Shown: piece by piece, positions 25,606 through 34,613 of the stretch
How positions within the stretch are numbered: the first letter of the stretch is position 1
Layout of the letters: each line of letters starts with the position of its first letter
Assembly (NCBI GenBank): GCA_017303615.1
Contig: JAFLCK010000005.1
Span: forward strand, 122,334-186,333
DNA length: 64,000 nt
Direction of reading: 5' to 3'
Source of the DNA: Obscuribacter phosphatis_A
GTDB taxonomy: Bacteria > Cyanobacteriota > Vampirovibrionia > Obscuribacterales > Obscuribacteraceae
Made by a program: the position numbers and the translations under genes
Notes under the pieces: model-generated
Database searches by the model: none
Seen by the model: the letters and a program-made list of their open reading frames with translations, nothing else
What the model was told of the DNA's origin: nothing

Positions 25606-27072
25606 TTGAATGCAAAAAAGTTAGAGCTAATGAATTCATTTATTTCGCCTCGAAAATCGCAGCTGTCGCTCATATCTTCACTACTGGCGCTGCAACTTCT
25701 TTTAGCCAATCAATCTTTAGCAGCAGTAAAGACTGAAGATAAGAAAACTGACCTTCATAGCCAGGCTTTGACCATATTTAAGGAATACCTACAGATCGAT
25801 ACATCAAATCCTCCAGGCAACGAAAAGCTTGGCGCCGATTATCTAGCCAAAGTGTTGAAAGAAAACGGCATCGAAGCTAGCGTCTTTGAAACGGCTCCTG
25901 GAAGAGCCTGTGTCTATGCCCGCCTCAAAGGTACAGGCAAGCGCAAAGGCGTAGTCCTGCTCAATCATATAGATGTAGTCCCGGCTCATGCTCCCGACTG
26001 GAAGTTTCCGCCTTTTTCCGGCACCGAGCAAGACGGTGAAATCTGGGGACGCGGCGCTATAGACATGAAAGGTATGGGCATTATCGAACTAATGGCGATG
26101 ATTGCCATCAAACAATCCGGCAAGCAATTAGATCGTGATTTGGTTTTTCTCGGTACACCCGATGAAGAGGTTGGTGGCGCCCATGGTGCGGCCTGGTTCG
26201 TCAAGAATAAAGGCGACTTGATCAAAGACTGTGAATACTTAATCAATGAAGGCTTTATTATCGACGCCTATAGCGATGGCAAGGCTAAATATTGGGGTGT
26301 AGACGTGGCCGAGAAGAATATTCTTTGGCTCGGTCTGACGGCCAAAGGTCTAGCCGGACATGCTTCAATGCCGCAAGACAATTCTGCCAATAATCGCATG
26401 GTTCGTGCCTTGGCTCGACTTGCCGACAATCCGCCGCCCTTTACACTTTTGCCCGAAGTAAAGCATTTCTACGAGAGTATTGCGCATACTGAACCGGCTC
26501 AGTTAGGCACTCTCTATCGCAATATTGAAAAGTCTACTAAGGACGACAAAGCCACAGCATCTAAATTGAAAGAAGATAAGCTCAAGTCGAGCATGCTGGC
26601 GAACACAGTCTCTCTTACAGTTATGAAAGCCGGTTATAAGACCAATGTCATACCGGCTGAATCATACTGCGAACTTGATTGCCGCCTCTTGCCCGGTGTC
26701 GATCATCAGGCTTTCATCAAACAAATACGAGAAATTTTGCAAGACGACAGCATCGAAGTTTCAGTAATCCAATGGGAGAAGGCTGAACCTTCACCATTTG
26801 AAAGTGCCTTTGTCAAAGCAGTGAAGAAGGTCAACGCCCTCGAAAGCAAAGACGGCAAGACGCCTGTGGTACCAGTTATAGTACCGTGGTTCACCGACTC
26901 GCACTGGTTTAGAGAGGTCGGGCTGAAGGCCTATGGCTTTGCTCCAGTTGAAATTGATGCCGAGCACCTAGCGACTATGCACGGCAAAGATGAGCGTCTG
27001 CCCATCACTTCTTTCAATAAGGGTATCGATAGACTTACTCTTATTTTGCAGGAACTGGCTCAGCTAGATTAA
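25606..27072 (+). CDS. Exported M20 family metallopeptidase
   Basis: Zinc-dependent exopeptidase or deacylase of the M20/ArgE/DapE group. The TTG at 25606 or, more likely, the ATG at 25630 begins a signal sequence (LSLISSLLALQLLLANQSLAA). Metal-site motifs are in place: NHIDVVP (first His/Asp), GRGAIDMKG (bridging Asp), the catalytic TPDEEVGG, and a late HGKDERLPI His. The dimerisation-type lid domain lies between (about 220-340). Substrate not predictable; exported M20 enzymes usually act on peptides or N-acyl amino acids. Divergent from the small exported gene; its stop lies in a 16-base repeat array. Confidence 0.92.
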   Translation: MNAKKLELMNSFISPRKSQLSLISSLLALQLLLANQSLAAVKTEDKKTDLHSQALTIFKEYLQIDTSNPPGNEKLGADYLAKVLKENGIEASVFETAPGRACVYARLKGTGKRKGVVLLNHIDVVPAHAPDWKFPPFSGTEQDGEIWGRGAIDMKGMGIIELMAMIAIKQSGKQLDRDLVFLGTPDEEVGGAHGAAWFVKNKGDLIKDCEYLINEGFIIDAYSDGKAKYWGVDVAEKNILWLGLTAKGLAGHASMPQDNSANNRMVRALARLADNPPPFTLLPEVKHFYESIAHTEPAQLGTLYRNIEKSTKDDKATASKLKEDKLKSSMLANTVSLTVMKAGYKTNVIPAESYCELDCRLLPGVDHQAFIKQIREILQDDSIEVSVIQWEKAEPSPFESAFVKAVKKVNALESKDGKTPVVPVIVPWFTDSHWFREVGLKAYGFAPVEIDAEHLATMHGKDERLPITSFNKGIDRLTLILQELAQLD

Positions 27073-27117
27073 GACCTAGTCAAATTAAGACCAAGTCAAA
27101 CTAAGACCAAGTCAAAT
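27070..27117 (+). repeat. Three 16-base tandem repeats at the end of the M20 gene
   Basis: Three copies of TAAGACCAAGTCAAAT with one or two changes per copy, in direct succession. The first copy contains the TAA stop of the M20 gene. The rest of the gap to 27206 holds only a weak CCCTA/TAGGG hairpin (27129-27150 region). Confidence 0.88.
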
Positions 27118-27206
27118 TTAGCCTAAGCTCATATAGGACCCTACTAAGTTAGGGCTTCAATTCAAACTTTTCTCTTTTGCAGTCTGCCCAAAGTCTATTT
27201 AGCCGG

Positions 27207-28379
27207 CTAGCTTCTAATTGCTTTGGCGCGCAAACTTATTTTATTGGCCTCAGATTGCTTATTGGCCTTGGCCAAAGCATAGGCATAGGCATCAAGCAAG
27301 GCTGCCAGGCTGGCATGCTGGGGACCATTCAATGCTTCTTGCATTTTCACGGCTCGAGAATAATAGCCAAGCGACTCGCTATAACGACCTTCTTTTACCA
27401 AGAGAGCTGCGTAGCCGGCCAGGAAATCAGCCGATGGTTTGAATTTCTCTTTGTTTTCCAGAGCGGCGGTATAAAGGGCGCGGGCTTCAGATAGGCGCCC
27501 TTGTTGGGTGAAGAGCTGAGCAAGGGCTTCCATTCTCTTTTGCGTTTCGCGCCTTTCCATACCTAAGGTGGTCAAACTGATTTCATAAGACTTACGCAGC
27601 AAAGGCTCAGCCATCGCGGTTCTTCCCTGGGCTTGATAAACTCTGCCAAGATTTTCCAGCGAAGCCGAAAGGGCGGCATGCTGTGGCGGTAGGCTGCGTT
27701 CCCTTAAGGCTAAAGAAGATTTGTATAGTCTTTCCGCCTGCCTGACCAAGTCGCCCTGACTTTTGATGGCATCGCCGACATTGTCCAGCATCACTGCTGT
27801 CTCTTGGGCCTGACTTTTGGCTTCGCTCATAGTCTCGCCTTCGGCTTGCTTTATTGCTATTTCAGCGTTCTCAAGCTTTTGCTTGTGATTACTGTAATAG
27901 CTGGCCAGCTTTGAAAAGGCAGAACTAATCTCAATCAACTGTCTGGTTTCACGCTCGCCATAGTTGACCATTTTGTCGATGAGGGGCTGCGCCTGGGCTT
28001 TCTTGCCGTTGTTGAAATAGAAAACACAAAGTTTACTGGTCAGGGCGATGACATCTTTATCGCTCCCGCCTAGAGCCGCTTCTTTTATTTTGAGAGCCTT
28101 TTCAAAAAGAGGTTCGGCTTTGGCAAGTTGGTTGCGATTGACATAAAGAACGGCCAAATTGTTATAACTCTCAGCCAGCCTTATGTCATTTTGAGGGGCG
28201 CCTTTTAAGTCTTCTAAAGCCGCTTTAAACAGTTTTTCGGCCTCGCCGAAATTGCCGTTCTCATAGGCTCGTCCGCCGTCCTTTGTGTTTTTGTGCCAGG
28301 CGGCGGAATCAAGCGCCTGGCATGGCGAACCAAGAACCAGGCTAAGAGCGCTCAAAATGAGAAAGCGGAAGAAGCGCAT
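27207..28379 (-). CDS. Exported TPR protein
   Basis: The ATG at 28379 is preferred over the upstream TTG at 28406, since it directly opens a signal peptide (MRFFRFLILSALSLVLGSPCQA). The mature protein, about 370 residues, is made of TPR units of the kinesin-light-chain type (for example YNNLAVLYVNRNQLAKAEPLFEKALKIKEAAL), which act as protein-protein interaction scaffolds. Partner unknown. It converges on the M20 gene and is divergent from the second M16 gene. Confidence 0.85.
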   Translation of the reverse strand: MRFFRFLILSALSLVLGSPCQALDSAAWHKNTKDGGRAYENGNFGEAEKLFKAALEDLKGAPQNDIRLAESYNNLAVLYVNRNQLAKAEPLFEKALKIKEAALGGSDKDVIALTSKLCVFYFNNGKKAQAQPLIDKMVNYGERETRQLIEISSAFSKLASYYSNHKQKLENAEIAIKQAEGETMSEAKSQAQETAVMLDNVGDAIKSQGDLVRQAERLYKSSLALRERSLPPQHAALSASLENLGRVYQAQGRTAMAEPLLRKSYEISLTTLGMERRETQKRMEALAQLFTQQGRLSEARALYTAALENKEKFKPSADFLAGYAALLVKEGRYSESLGYYSRAVKMQEALNGPQHASLAALLDAYAYALAKANKQSEANKISLRAKAIRS

Positions 28380-28688
28380 CGCCCCTAAATATCCCCTAGA
28401 TATCAAAAGCTGGCTTTGTCGACCAGGCTTTTCAAGAGCTTGGCGGGCGATTTTAATTACTTACCCTGTCGACAGTCTGATATTTTACGGTCTACCGCTT
28501 TGAAAGTCTATGATGAAAGTATTACAATTGCCGATAAGCGCTAATGGCGGGCAGACCGCTATAGTGTTTCGTATCGAAAGTTTGTAGAGTAATTCTGTAT
28601 AGATACTGGGTAAACAAATTCTCTAAGCCGTATCTGCAAAGGGTTTTGTATACAGAAGACCGTAATTTTTACTAAAGAGGGCAGGCAT
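28380..28688. other. Divergent intergenic region with a long-spaced inverted repeat
   Basis: 309 bases between the TPR gene and the cytoplasmic M16 gene. TTCTGTATA (28593-28601) is matched by TATACAGAA (28649-28657). No confident promoter could be assigned; the region must serve two diverging starts. Confidence 0.4.
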
Positions 28689-31502
28689 TTGGCAAAGGCG
28701 TCGGTGGAAAAGGCAGGCATGCCGAAGAAAATTTCAGAGCAAAAAGGGGTAAGCGAATTCAGGCTGGCAAATAACCTCAAAGTCTTGATCTCAGAAAACC
28801 ATTCGGCACCGGTTGCCACGCTATTGGTCATCTATAAAGTAGGCAGTCGTAATGAAGGGGTTGGCTACACCGGCGCCACTCACTTCTTAGAACATATGCT
28901 CTTCAAGGGCACGGCCGAGCATAATGCCGAAAAGGGCAATAGCCTAGACGACCTCTTGACTCAGATTGGTGCATACTGGAACGCCACCACCTGGTTTGAT
29001 CGCACCTCTTATTATGAAGTGGTGCCGACCGAGTTTTTTGAACTTTGTGTCAAGCTGGAAGCTGATCGCATGCGTAACCTGAGATTGCGCCAAGAAGACC
29101 ATGACAGCGAGATGAGTGTGGTGCGCAATGAATTAGAGCGAGGCGAAAACCAACCGGAAGAAGCACTGGAGAAGGAACTCTATGCCATCGCTTTTCGCGA
29201 GCATCCCTATCACCATCCCACTATAGGTTGGCGCTCTGATGTGGAAGGCGTGCCGATGGATCGTCTAAGAGAGTTCTACAATACTTTCTATTGGCCGGAC
29301 AATGCCACTGTTATTGCTCTAGGAGACTTTAAGACAGAAGAAGCTCTCTCTGTTATCGATAAATATTTCGGCGCCATAGCCAGTGCACCATCGCCGATAC
29401 CGCAGGTCTATACCGTTGAGCCGCCGCAGGAAGGCGAGCGCCGCTTTGAAATTACCAGGGCCGGTGATATGGTAAGAGTTTGGCTTGGTTACCATGTTCC
29501 AGAAGCGGCACACCCAGACAACTATGCCGTCTCTGCCGTCAGGCAAATTCTGGGCAGTACCTATGAAAGATCGAGTCGACTATACAAGGCTCTTATTGAT
29601 ACTTCTCTTGCTGCCGATGTTTTCGCTCGGCATGATGATTTGAGAGACCCCGGTCTGCTCATGGTGGGAGCCATGGTCAATCCTGACATCGACCCCCAGA
29701 AAGTGGAAGATATCTTGCTGAACGAAATAGCAAGACTGGCGAAAGAGCCGGTCAGCGATGAGGAGTTGGCGCGCATCAAGGCCAGCAATCGCAAAGGTAC
29801 GATTCTTGCCAAAGCCGATCCCTCATCTCTAGCCTTTATGCTTGGAGAAGCAGAGTCAAGAGCAGATTTTACTTGGCTCTTGAATTACGATGACAACTTT
29901 GACAAGGTCACCAAAGACGATATCATGCGTGTGGCGCGTACCTATTTCAAGCGCAGCAATCGCACTGTTGGCTATTTCTATCCCAAAGATGAGCTTTCCC
30001 CTGAAGCTTATGAAGAAGGCGATCTAGAAATTGATTCAGCTATCACCGACTCAGATATTAATGAAGGTGATGAAGAGTATGTGCCAGCGTATGTGCAGGG
30101 CGCCATTGGCGCGGATGGTGAAAAAAACGGACTCTATAGCGACTCTGAATTGAAAGACTTGCTGACCTGGCAAAGTACGCCGGTGACAATCAAGTTCGAG
30201 AAAGCCAAAGAAAGCGACTATTTATCGAAAGTCAAGCGTGTTGTCCTTAAGAACGGACTGACCTTGCTTTTAATGAATAATCCAGGCACTGAATCGCTGG
30301 GAATTGCTATCAATCTGAGAGCCGGTCGTTATTTCACCCACGGCGAGCCTGGCTCTCCCTCTGAAATGCTTGGTGATCTTTTGAGCCGGGGTTCAAAAAA
30401 CTTCGACAAGCTCAAGATTGCCGAAAATCTAGAAGAAATGGGTATACCCGGTGGTCTAGAAGTTTATGTCGACAACTATCGAGTCGGTATTGGCACCCAT
30501 CTTGCCGTGGAAGACTTGCCTATCTATTTAGATATGGTTAGTGATTTGCTGATCAATCCACTCTTGCCGGTTGATGAGCTTGAGAAGCTTAAGATTGAAT
30601 GGAATGCTCGCTATGTTGAAAGCAAGAACTCCACCAAGTCGATGGCTTGGAATAAACTCAGGCAGGCTCTCTACAGCGAAGATCATCCATTTTATGACGA
30701 AGACTTTGATAAACAGCTGAAAGATCTGGCTCAGATAGATAGGCAAAAATTGGTCGATATACATAGTCGGCTTTATGATCCGGCCTCGATGATTGTCACC
30801 ATAGTCGGTGATATCGATCTCGATAAAGCGCACAAACTGGTGGAAGAGAGACTCGGCGCTTGGACCAATGCCAAAGCAATGGCGACTGCTGAAAGATCAG
30901 TGCATATCCCCGAGACGGCACTGCCCAAAAACTTTCAAGAGATTGCGGTCTATCTTCCTGAAAAATCAAGCCTCGATATAGTCTTGGCCCATCCCTGCCA
31001 GGTGACGAGAGCAAGCAGTGACTTCTATGCCACCCGTATAGCCAACGCCGCCCTCGGCCAAGATACAATCACATCTAGACTGGGTCAGGTGGTTCGAGAC
31101 CGCGCCGGTCTGACCTATGGCATCTACTCCGGCTTCTCCGACACTGCCTTTGGTGGCGCCCCCTGGAGCGTTACACTAACGACAAATCCTGCCAATCTCA
31201 AGCGCGCCGTGCAATTGACAAGAGCCACTCTGAAAGACTTTATGGAGAGAGGTATCGACGTCAACGACCTGGAGAAAGAAAGAGGTAGAGCGCTTGGTTC
31301 TTTCAAAGTCGGGCTCAGCTCTTCCCTTGGCATCGCCAGAGTCTTGACCGAATTTGAATTCCTCGGACTCGGGGCCGCCGAACTCGATCATATATCTGAA
31401 CGCTATCTGACTTTGACCAAGGAAAAAGTTGATCAAGCGCTGCGCAAATACATTCACCCAGACAACGCAGTCTTGGTGGCAAGCGGCACCATAAGCAAAT
31501 AG
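28689..31502 (+). CDS. Cytoplasmic M16 family zinc peptidase (tandem two-domain)
   Basis: 937 residues. The TTG start at 28689 is supported by GAGG (28677-28680) seven to eight bases upstream, and there is no signal peptide, in contrast to the paralogue at 22222. Domain 1 has the inverted zinc motif HFLEH (65-69) and NELERGE downstream for the third ligand. Domain 2, from about 500, has the same fold without catalytic residues but with the RDRAGLTYGIYSGF substrate-binding signature. An acidic linker (about 430-465, DLEIDSAITDSDINEGDEE) separates the halves. The family degrades small peptides or processes precursors; no dedicated substrate gene is next to it. Confidence 0.94.
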   Translation: MAKASVEKAGMPKKISEQKGVSEFRLANNLKVLISENHSAPVATLLVIYKVGSRNEGVGYTGATHFLEHMLFKGTAEHNAEKGNSLDDLLTQIGAYWNATTWFDRTSYYEVVPTEFFELCVKLEADRMRNLRLRQEDHDSEMSVVRNELERGENQPEEALEKELYAIAFREHPYHHPTIGWRSDVEGVPMDRLREFYNTFYWPDNATVIALGDFKTEEALSVIDKYFGAIASAPSPIPQVYTVEPPQEGERRFEITRAGDMVRVWLGYHVPEAAHPDNYAVSAVRQILGSTYERSSRLYKALIDTSLAADVFARHDDLRDPGLLMVGAMVNPDIDPQKVEDILLNEIARLAKEPVSDEELARIKASNRKGTILAKADPSSLAFMLGEAESRADFTWLLNYDDNFDKVTKDDIMRVARTYFKRSNRTVGYFYPKDELSPEAYEEGDLEIDSAITDSDINEGDEEYVPAYVQGAIGADGEKNGLYSDSELKDLLTWQSTPVTIKFEKAKESDYLSKVKRVVLKNGLTLLLMNNPGTESLGIAINLRAGRYFTHGEPGSPSEMLGDLLSRGSKNFDKLKIAENLEEMGIPGGLEVYVDNYRVGIGTHLAVEDLPIYLDMVSDLLINPLLPVDELEKLKIEWNARYVESKNSTKSMAWNKLRQALYSEDHPFYDEDFDKQLKDLAQIDRQKLVDIHSRLYDPASMIVTIVGDIDLDKAHKLVEERLGAWTNAKAMATAERSVHIPETALPKNFQEIAVYLPEKSSLDIVLAHPCQVTRASSDFYATRIANAALGQDTITSRLGQVVRDRAGLTYGIYSGFSDTAFGGAPWSVTLTTNPANLKRAVQLTRATLKDFMERGIDVNDLEKERGRALGSFKVGLSSSLGIARVLTEFEFLGLGAAELDHISERYLTLTKEKVDQALRKYIHPDNAVLVASGTISK

Positions 31503-31627
31503 GAACCGATTAGAGCGGCCGGTAGTCAAGCGGTTAATTCGCAAGATTAACTCTATACAAACTAAAGTAAGCTGAGATACACTTAAGCGTGTTGTTGATG
31601 ACAACTAAGTGTTATCAGAGGTTGATC

Positions 31628-32230
31628 ATGTATAGCGTTAGCCCTTCAGTCAAACCAAATCTTGAAATTGTCAAACCGCCTCTTAGTGAGCAATCACAGA
31701 CGGTGGACAAATTAGAGCAGTTGCTCGGCAAGATTTTCAATGACGAAATTGAACATGCCATCAGTCGCGAAAGAGCTGAAATTCAGCCAAAGATTTCGGT
31801 GCCATCAAACAGCCTGCTCGACTTCAGTGTCGAAAATTTTGTCATCGAAGAGACTGCTGAAGAAAGCGAATTGATAGAGAGCAATAGCTGGAAGAGCATC
31901 ATCGAAGCTGATGACATACCAGACTATAAACACGAAATTTCTGCTTTGAACGATGTCATTGCTTCGCAACGCCGTGAACTAATTACGCTGCGCAATGTGC
32001 TAAAGATAACAAACGATGAAATCAGACTATTGAAGCTTGATCTCGCTGATAAAACTGATGAAATCGCCGCCTTGCCCGAATTGATCAAGGCTCCTCTGTT
32101 GGAAGAACTAGAAATCGAAAAGGTAGCGCACCAGGCAACTGCCTCCCATTTAATTGAGACTCAGAACAAAGTCAGTGTCTTGGAAAAGACCTTTTGGTAC
32201 AGACTTGGTAAGTTCTTAGGACTGTGCTAG
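31628..32230 (+). CDS. Coiled-coil protein of unknown function
   Basis: Not recognised. The start ATG at 31628 is chosen because AGAGG lies about 7 bases upstream. About 200 residues: an acidic, probably flexible N-terminal half, then a coiled coil (about 95-185, with heptad pattern in ISALNDVIASQRRELITLRN). The C-terminus is short, amphipathic and aromatic (KTFWYRLGKFLGLC), as seen at the ends of some glycan-related proteins. The next gene starts within its stop region, implying an operon. Confidence 0.65.
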   Translation: MYSVSPSVKPNLEIVKPPLSEQSQTVDKLEQLLGKIFNDEIEHAISRERAEIQPKISVPSNSLLDFSVENFVIEETAEESELIESNSWKSIIEADDIPDYKHEISALNDVIASQRRELITLRNVLKITNDEIRLLKLDLADKTDEIAALPELIKAPLLEELEIEKVAHQATASHLIETQNKVSVLEKTFWYRLGKFLGLC

Positions 32231-32544
32231 GAAAATTGGGCGCAAAACTACTAAAAAAAGACATTAAATGCCGACTCTTATTTAGCAGTCTGGCATTTTT
32301 TGCTTTCCACTCATTTTCGGCAGATTCTCAAGCTAAAAGTGATCTGCAAACAGTCGTGCGGCTCAGTCGCGATGTTACAGCCGGTACTGTAGCTACACAG
32401 TCTCTTTTACAGGAAGATAAAATTGAGCGCCGTCTTGCACCATTAAACGCCGTATCGGGCATAAGTGAATGTGTGGGTCGGGCCTTCAAAAGAAATTTGC
32501 CCAAGGGCAGAGTTATTCTTATCGATGACCTGGATAATCCCTAA
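32224..32544 (+). CDS. Exported stand-alone SAF-domain protein
   Basis: 106 residues beginning with a GTG at 32224 that overlaps the previous stop. A basic N-terminus and hydrophobic stretch (CRLLFSSLAFFAFHSFSADSQA) form a signal peptide. The rest matches the SAF fold of FlgA and CpaB/RcpC pilus proteins: VVRLSRDVTAGTVATQSLL, then a conserved VGRAFKRNLPKGRVILIDDL. Known SAF proteins are chaperone-like factors for flagellar P-rings or Tad pilus pores, but no flagellar or Tad genes surround it, so its role here is open. Homology is inferred from the pattern only. Confidence 0.7.
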   Translation: MLGKLGAKLLKKDIKCRLLFSSLAFFAFHSFSADSQAKSDLQTVVRLSRDVTAGTVATQSLLQEDKIERRLAPLNAVSGISECVGRAFKRNLPKGRVILIDDLDNP

Positions 32545-32585
32545 GACAAAACTTCTATCAGGCATCTAGCGGATCATAATAAGCA

Positions 32586-32993
32586 ATGAAAAAAATCAAT
32601 CTAGCAGCGACGGCACTCCTCTTCGCCTTCAGCTTTTCGCTGGCTCAAAAGACCTACGCTCTTACTTCTTCTGAGGTTATTTCAGCAATTGATAAAGCTA
32701 AAGTGCTGGACGCTTCTATCAGGGTAAACGCTCAAGTGACGCCCGATTTGGTTTATGTTTCCACTTATAAAAACCCCAAGGCCAATGATCATGACTGCAA
32801 AATCGAAGCAGTCTTGCTGGCTAAAACAGTAATGGATCTCGACAGCAAGGTGCCGAGAGTAGAAGTGCGATTTTTCCATCAGAATGCTCTTAGTCGCTAT
32901 AAAAAAATCAGTATTTCGGCAGGAGATGTTAAAGCCTTTGCCGGCGGCAGCATGAGTGAAGATCAGTTACTGGCCTCACTGGCTCTTACCTAA
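32586..32993 (+). CDS. Exported single-domain protein, upstream part of a stop-split frame
   Basis: 135 residues with a clean signal peptide (MKKINLAATALLFAFSFSLAQKTYA). The mature part is one alpha/beta domain (DLVYVSTY..., CKIEAVLLAKTVMDLDSKVP, VEVRFFHQNALSRYKKISIS). It ends at TAA 32991-32993, but the same frame stays open straight through to 33911, where a second copy of this domain lies. This looks like one gene of about 440 codons interrupted by a single stop. I do not recognise the domain family. Confidence 0.68.
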   Translation: MKKINLAATALLFAFSFSLAQKTYALTSSEVISAIDKAKVLDASIRVNAQVTPDLVYVSTYKNPKANDHDCKIEAVLLAKTVMDLDSKVPRVEVRFFHQNALSRYKKISISAGDVKAFAGGSMSEDQLLASLALT

Positions 32994-33032
32994 GAAGAAA
33001 CAAAAGATCCCAATGCCCGCGCCACTAGCTAT

Positions 33033-33911
33033 TTGCAAGAAAACCAATATGTGCGCAAGAAAAAGGAAGTGAGTTCGAGGATAGACAAAGATATCATCAT
33101 CATTTCAGCTGGACTCGACCCGACCCTCGACGACGACTTTCTCAAGCTGGAGGCTCTCAGACTGGCCCAGAAGGGCTTTGAAGCAGTGCCCGATGTAAAG
33201 ATTGCCGAGATTACCTTTTATGATGCATCAGCCGATCTGACCAATCGCACCATCAGACTCAACCGCGATGAACAAAAGACTCTCTCTGAAGGTCTCGCTA
33301 GTTTGCTTAAAGACAAAGAGCTGAAGAGCGAACAGGCTACAAAACTTTCACCTGAAGCTTTTGATGTGACTAGTTATAAAGCCAAAGACGGTAAGTTGAA
33401 AGCAGAAAGAGAAGCCCTACTGAATCGACTGAAAGGGCTCAAGGAAGCCGGAGTCGGCTATAGCAAAGACATCAATAGAGACCTGGTCGATATTGAGAAT
33501 TCGCTTGATTCACTAGACGAGGCTCAACTGAAAGATAAGATAAACAAGCTTTCTGACTTTATCGGCAAGTACGAAGAGAATCTCAAAAGGGCGAAGGAGT
33601 TTAAGGCGGCCGGCGGTAAGGATCAAGCAGCTAAAACCGGAAAAACAGACTCCGGCAGTGCAGGCACCGCAAGCTCTGGAACTGCTTCTGCACCGACAGC
33701 CATAGACAATGCCGGTGTGATCTTGAAAGATCCCGAAGGTTATGTGAATTACTTGAAAGGCAAGCTCAAGGGTGGTGAGAATCATCCCAATTTCTATAAC
33801 AAGATTTTGCCTTCAATTATCGATACTCTCAAGAAGGCTGGTCGAGGGCAGGAAGCCCTTAAGTTCGAACAGCAGATGAATGATTTGAAAGCGCGGAATG
33901 CCGGACAGTGA
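33033..33911 (+). CDS. Downstream part of the stop-split frame: second domain copy plus coiled coil
   Basis: In the same frame as 32586-32993, with no stop between 32994 and 33911. The first in-frame start is a TTG at 33033 without a Shine-Dalgarno sequence, and there is no signal peptide, so separate translation is doubtful. The N-terminal domain repeats the upstream one (IIIISAGLDPTLDDD, LKLEALRLAQKGFEAVPDVK, AEITFYDASADLTNRTIRLN). It is followed by coiled-coil-like helices (about 110-190), a Gly/Ser/Ala/Thr-rich linker (about 195-220) and a C-terminal helical segment. The next gene starts inside its stop (GTGA), which suggests translation of this half continues. Confidence 0.6.
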   Translation: MQENQYVRKKKEVSSRIDKDIIIISAGLDPTLDDDFLKLEALRLAQKGFEAVPDVKIAEITFYDASADLTNRTIRLNRDEQKTLSEGLASLLKDKELKSEQATKLSPEAFDVTSYKAKDGKLKAEREALLNRLKGLKEAGVGYSKDINRDLVDIENSLDSLDEAQLKDKINKLSDFIGKYEENLKRAKEFKAAGGKDQAAKTGKTDSGSAGTASSGTASAPTAIDNAGVILKDPEGYVNYLKGKLKGGENHPNFYNKILPSIIDTLKKAGRGQEALKFEQQMNDLKARNAGQ

Positions 33912-34567
33912 TCTCTGGCTTTAGCAATTTGAAATGGCTTGCAGTTTGTATTACCGCCTCTCTTACAGTGACTGCGGTTTTTTCGGCAGAGTTAGAGCGA
34001 CGACTGGAGTCTAGGACTTTCGGTCGAATAAATCCTGCCGATCTTAGCCAGGGTATGCAAAATGCCGGCTTTTCAGATTGGCTTAAGCTGGAAAAGTCAG
34101 CCCGCGATAAGCTTTCAGAAGGGCAGTTTGACGAGGCCGAACGAGGCTTCAAAGAGGCAATTAGTAAGGCTGAAGCCCTGAACATGGTCAGCCCCGGTGT
34201 AATCAACTCGCTTATGGGACTGGCTTTTGCCTTAGACAGGCAGGGCAACCAGGCTGAATCTGAACGAATTTACGAGCTAGCTATGCGCAATGCCGAGTCG
34301 GTTTTTGGTCCCAGTGCCACTCGTTTTGGCTATTACATGCCAGATCTCGCCTGGCTTTATCACTGGCATGGTAAAGATAGTCAAGCTGAAACTCTCTTTC
34401 TCAGGGCAATTAGCCTGGAAGAAGCCACTTCCAGAATCGAAACCCCGAACCTAATTGAGCTTTTGAAAGAATATCAGCAATTTCTAAAGGAATGTGGACG
34501 GACCAGCGAGAGCGAGAAAATCGGACATCGCATAGAACATATAAAGGCTAAGTTGGCTGAACACTAG
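33908..34567 (+). CDS. Exported TPR protein
   Basis: 219 residues. The GTG start overlaps the previous TGA stop by four bases, so translational coupling is likely. A signal-like N-terminus (LKWLAVCITASLTVTAVFSAE) precedes TPR-type helices: LSEGQFDEAERGFKEAISKAEAL, then ALDRQGNQAESERIYELAM, then a third unit with WHGKDSQAETLFLRAISLEE. It is likely a periplasmic interaction protein. Its partners may be the stop-split protein and the SAF protein in the same run of genes. Confidence 0.8.
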   Translation: MISGFSNLKWLAVCITASLTVTAVFSAELERRLESRTFGRINPADLSQGMQNAGFSDWLKLEKSARDKLSEGQFDEAERGFKEAISKAEALNMVSPGVINSLMGLAFALDRQGNQAESERIYELAMRNAESVFGPSATRFGYYMPDLAWLYHWHGKDSQAETLFLRAISLEEATSRIETPNLIELLKEYQQFLKECGRTSESEKIGHRIEHIKAKLAEH

Positions 34568-34613
34568 TTGCCAACCCTGATCAAAAAATCGGACATGCTG
34601 TAGACTTTTAGCC

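Noticed and set aside
31533..31551. GTTAAT/ATTAAC hairpin after the cytoplasmic M16 gene, considered as a terminator
   Set aside because: Six-base, AT-rich stem with no T-run; too weak to call.
31510..31560. Possible tRNA-like arm downstream of the M16 gene
   Set aside because: No acceptor stem, anticodon arm or GTTCGA-type T-loop can be folded.
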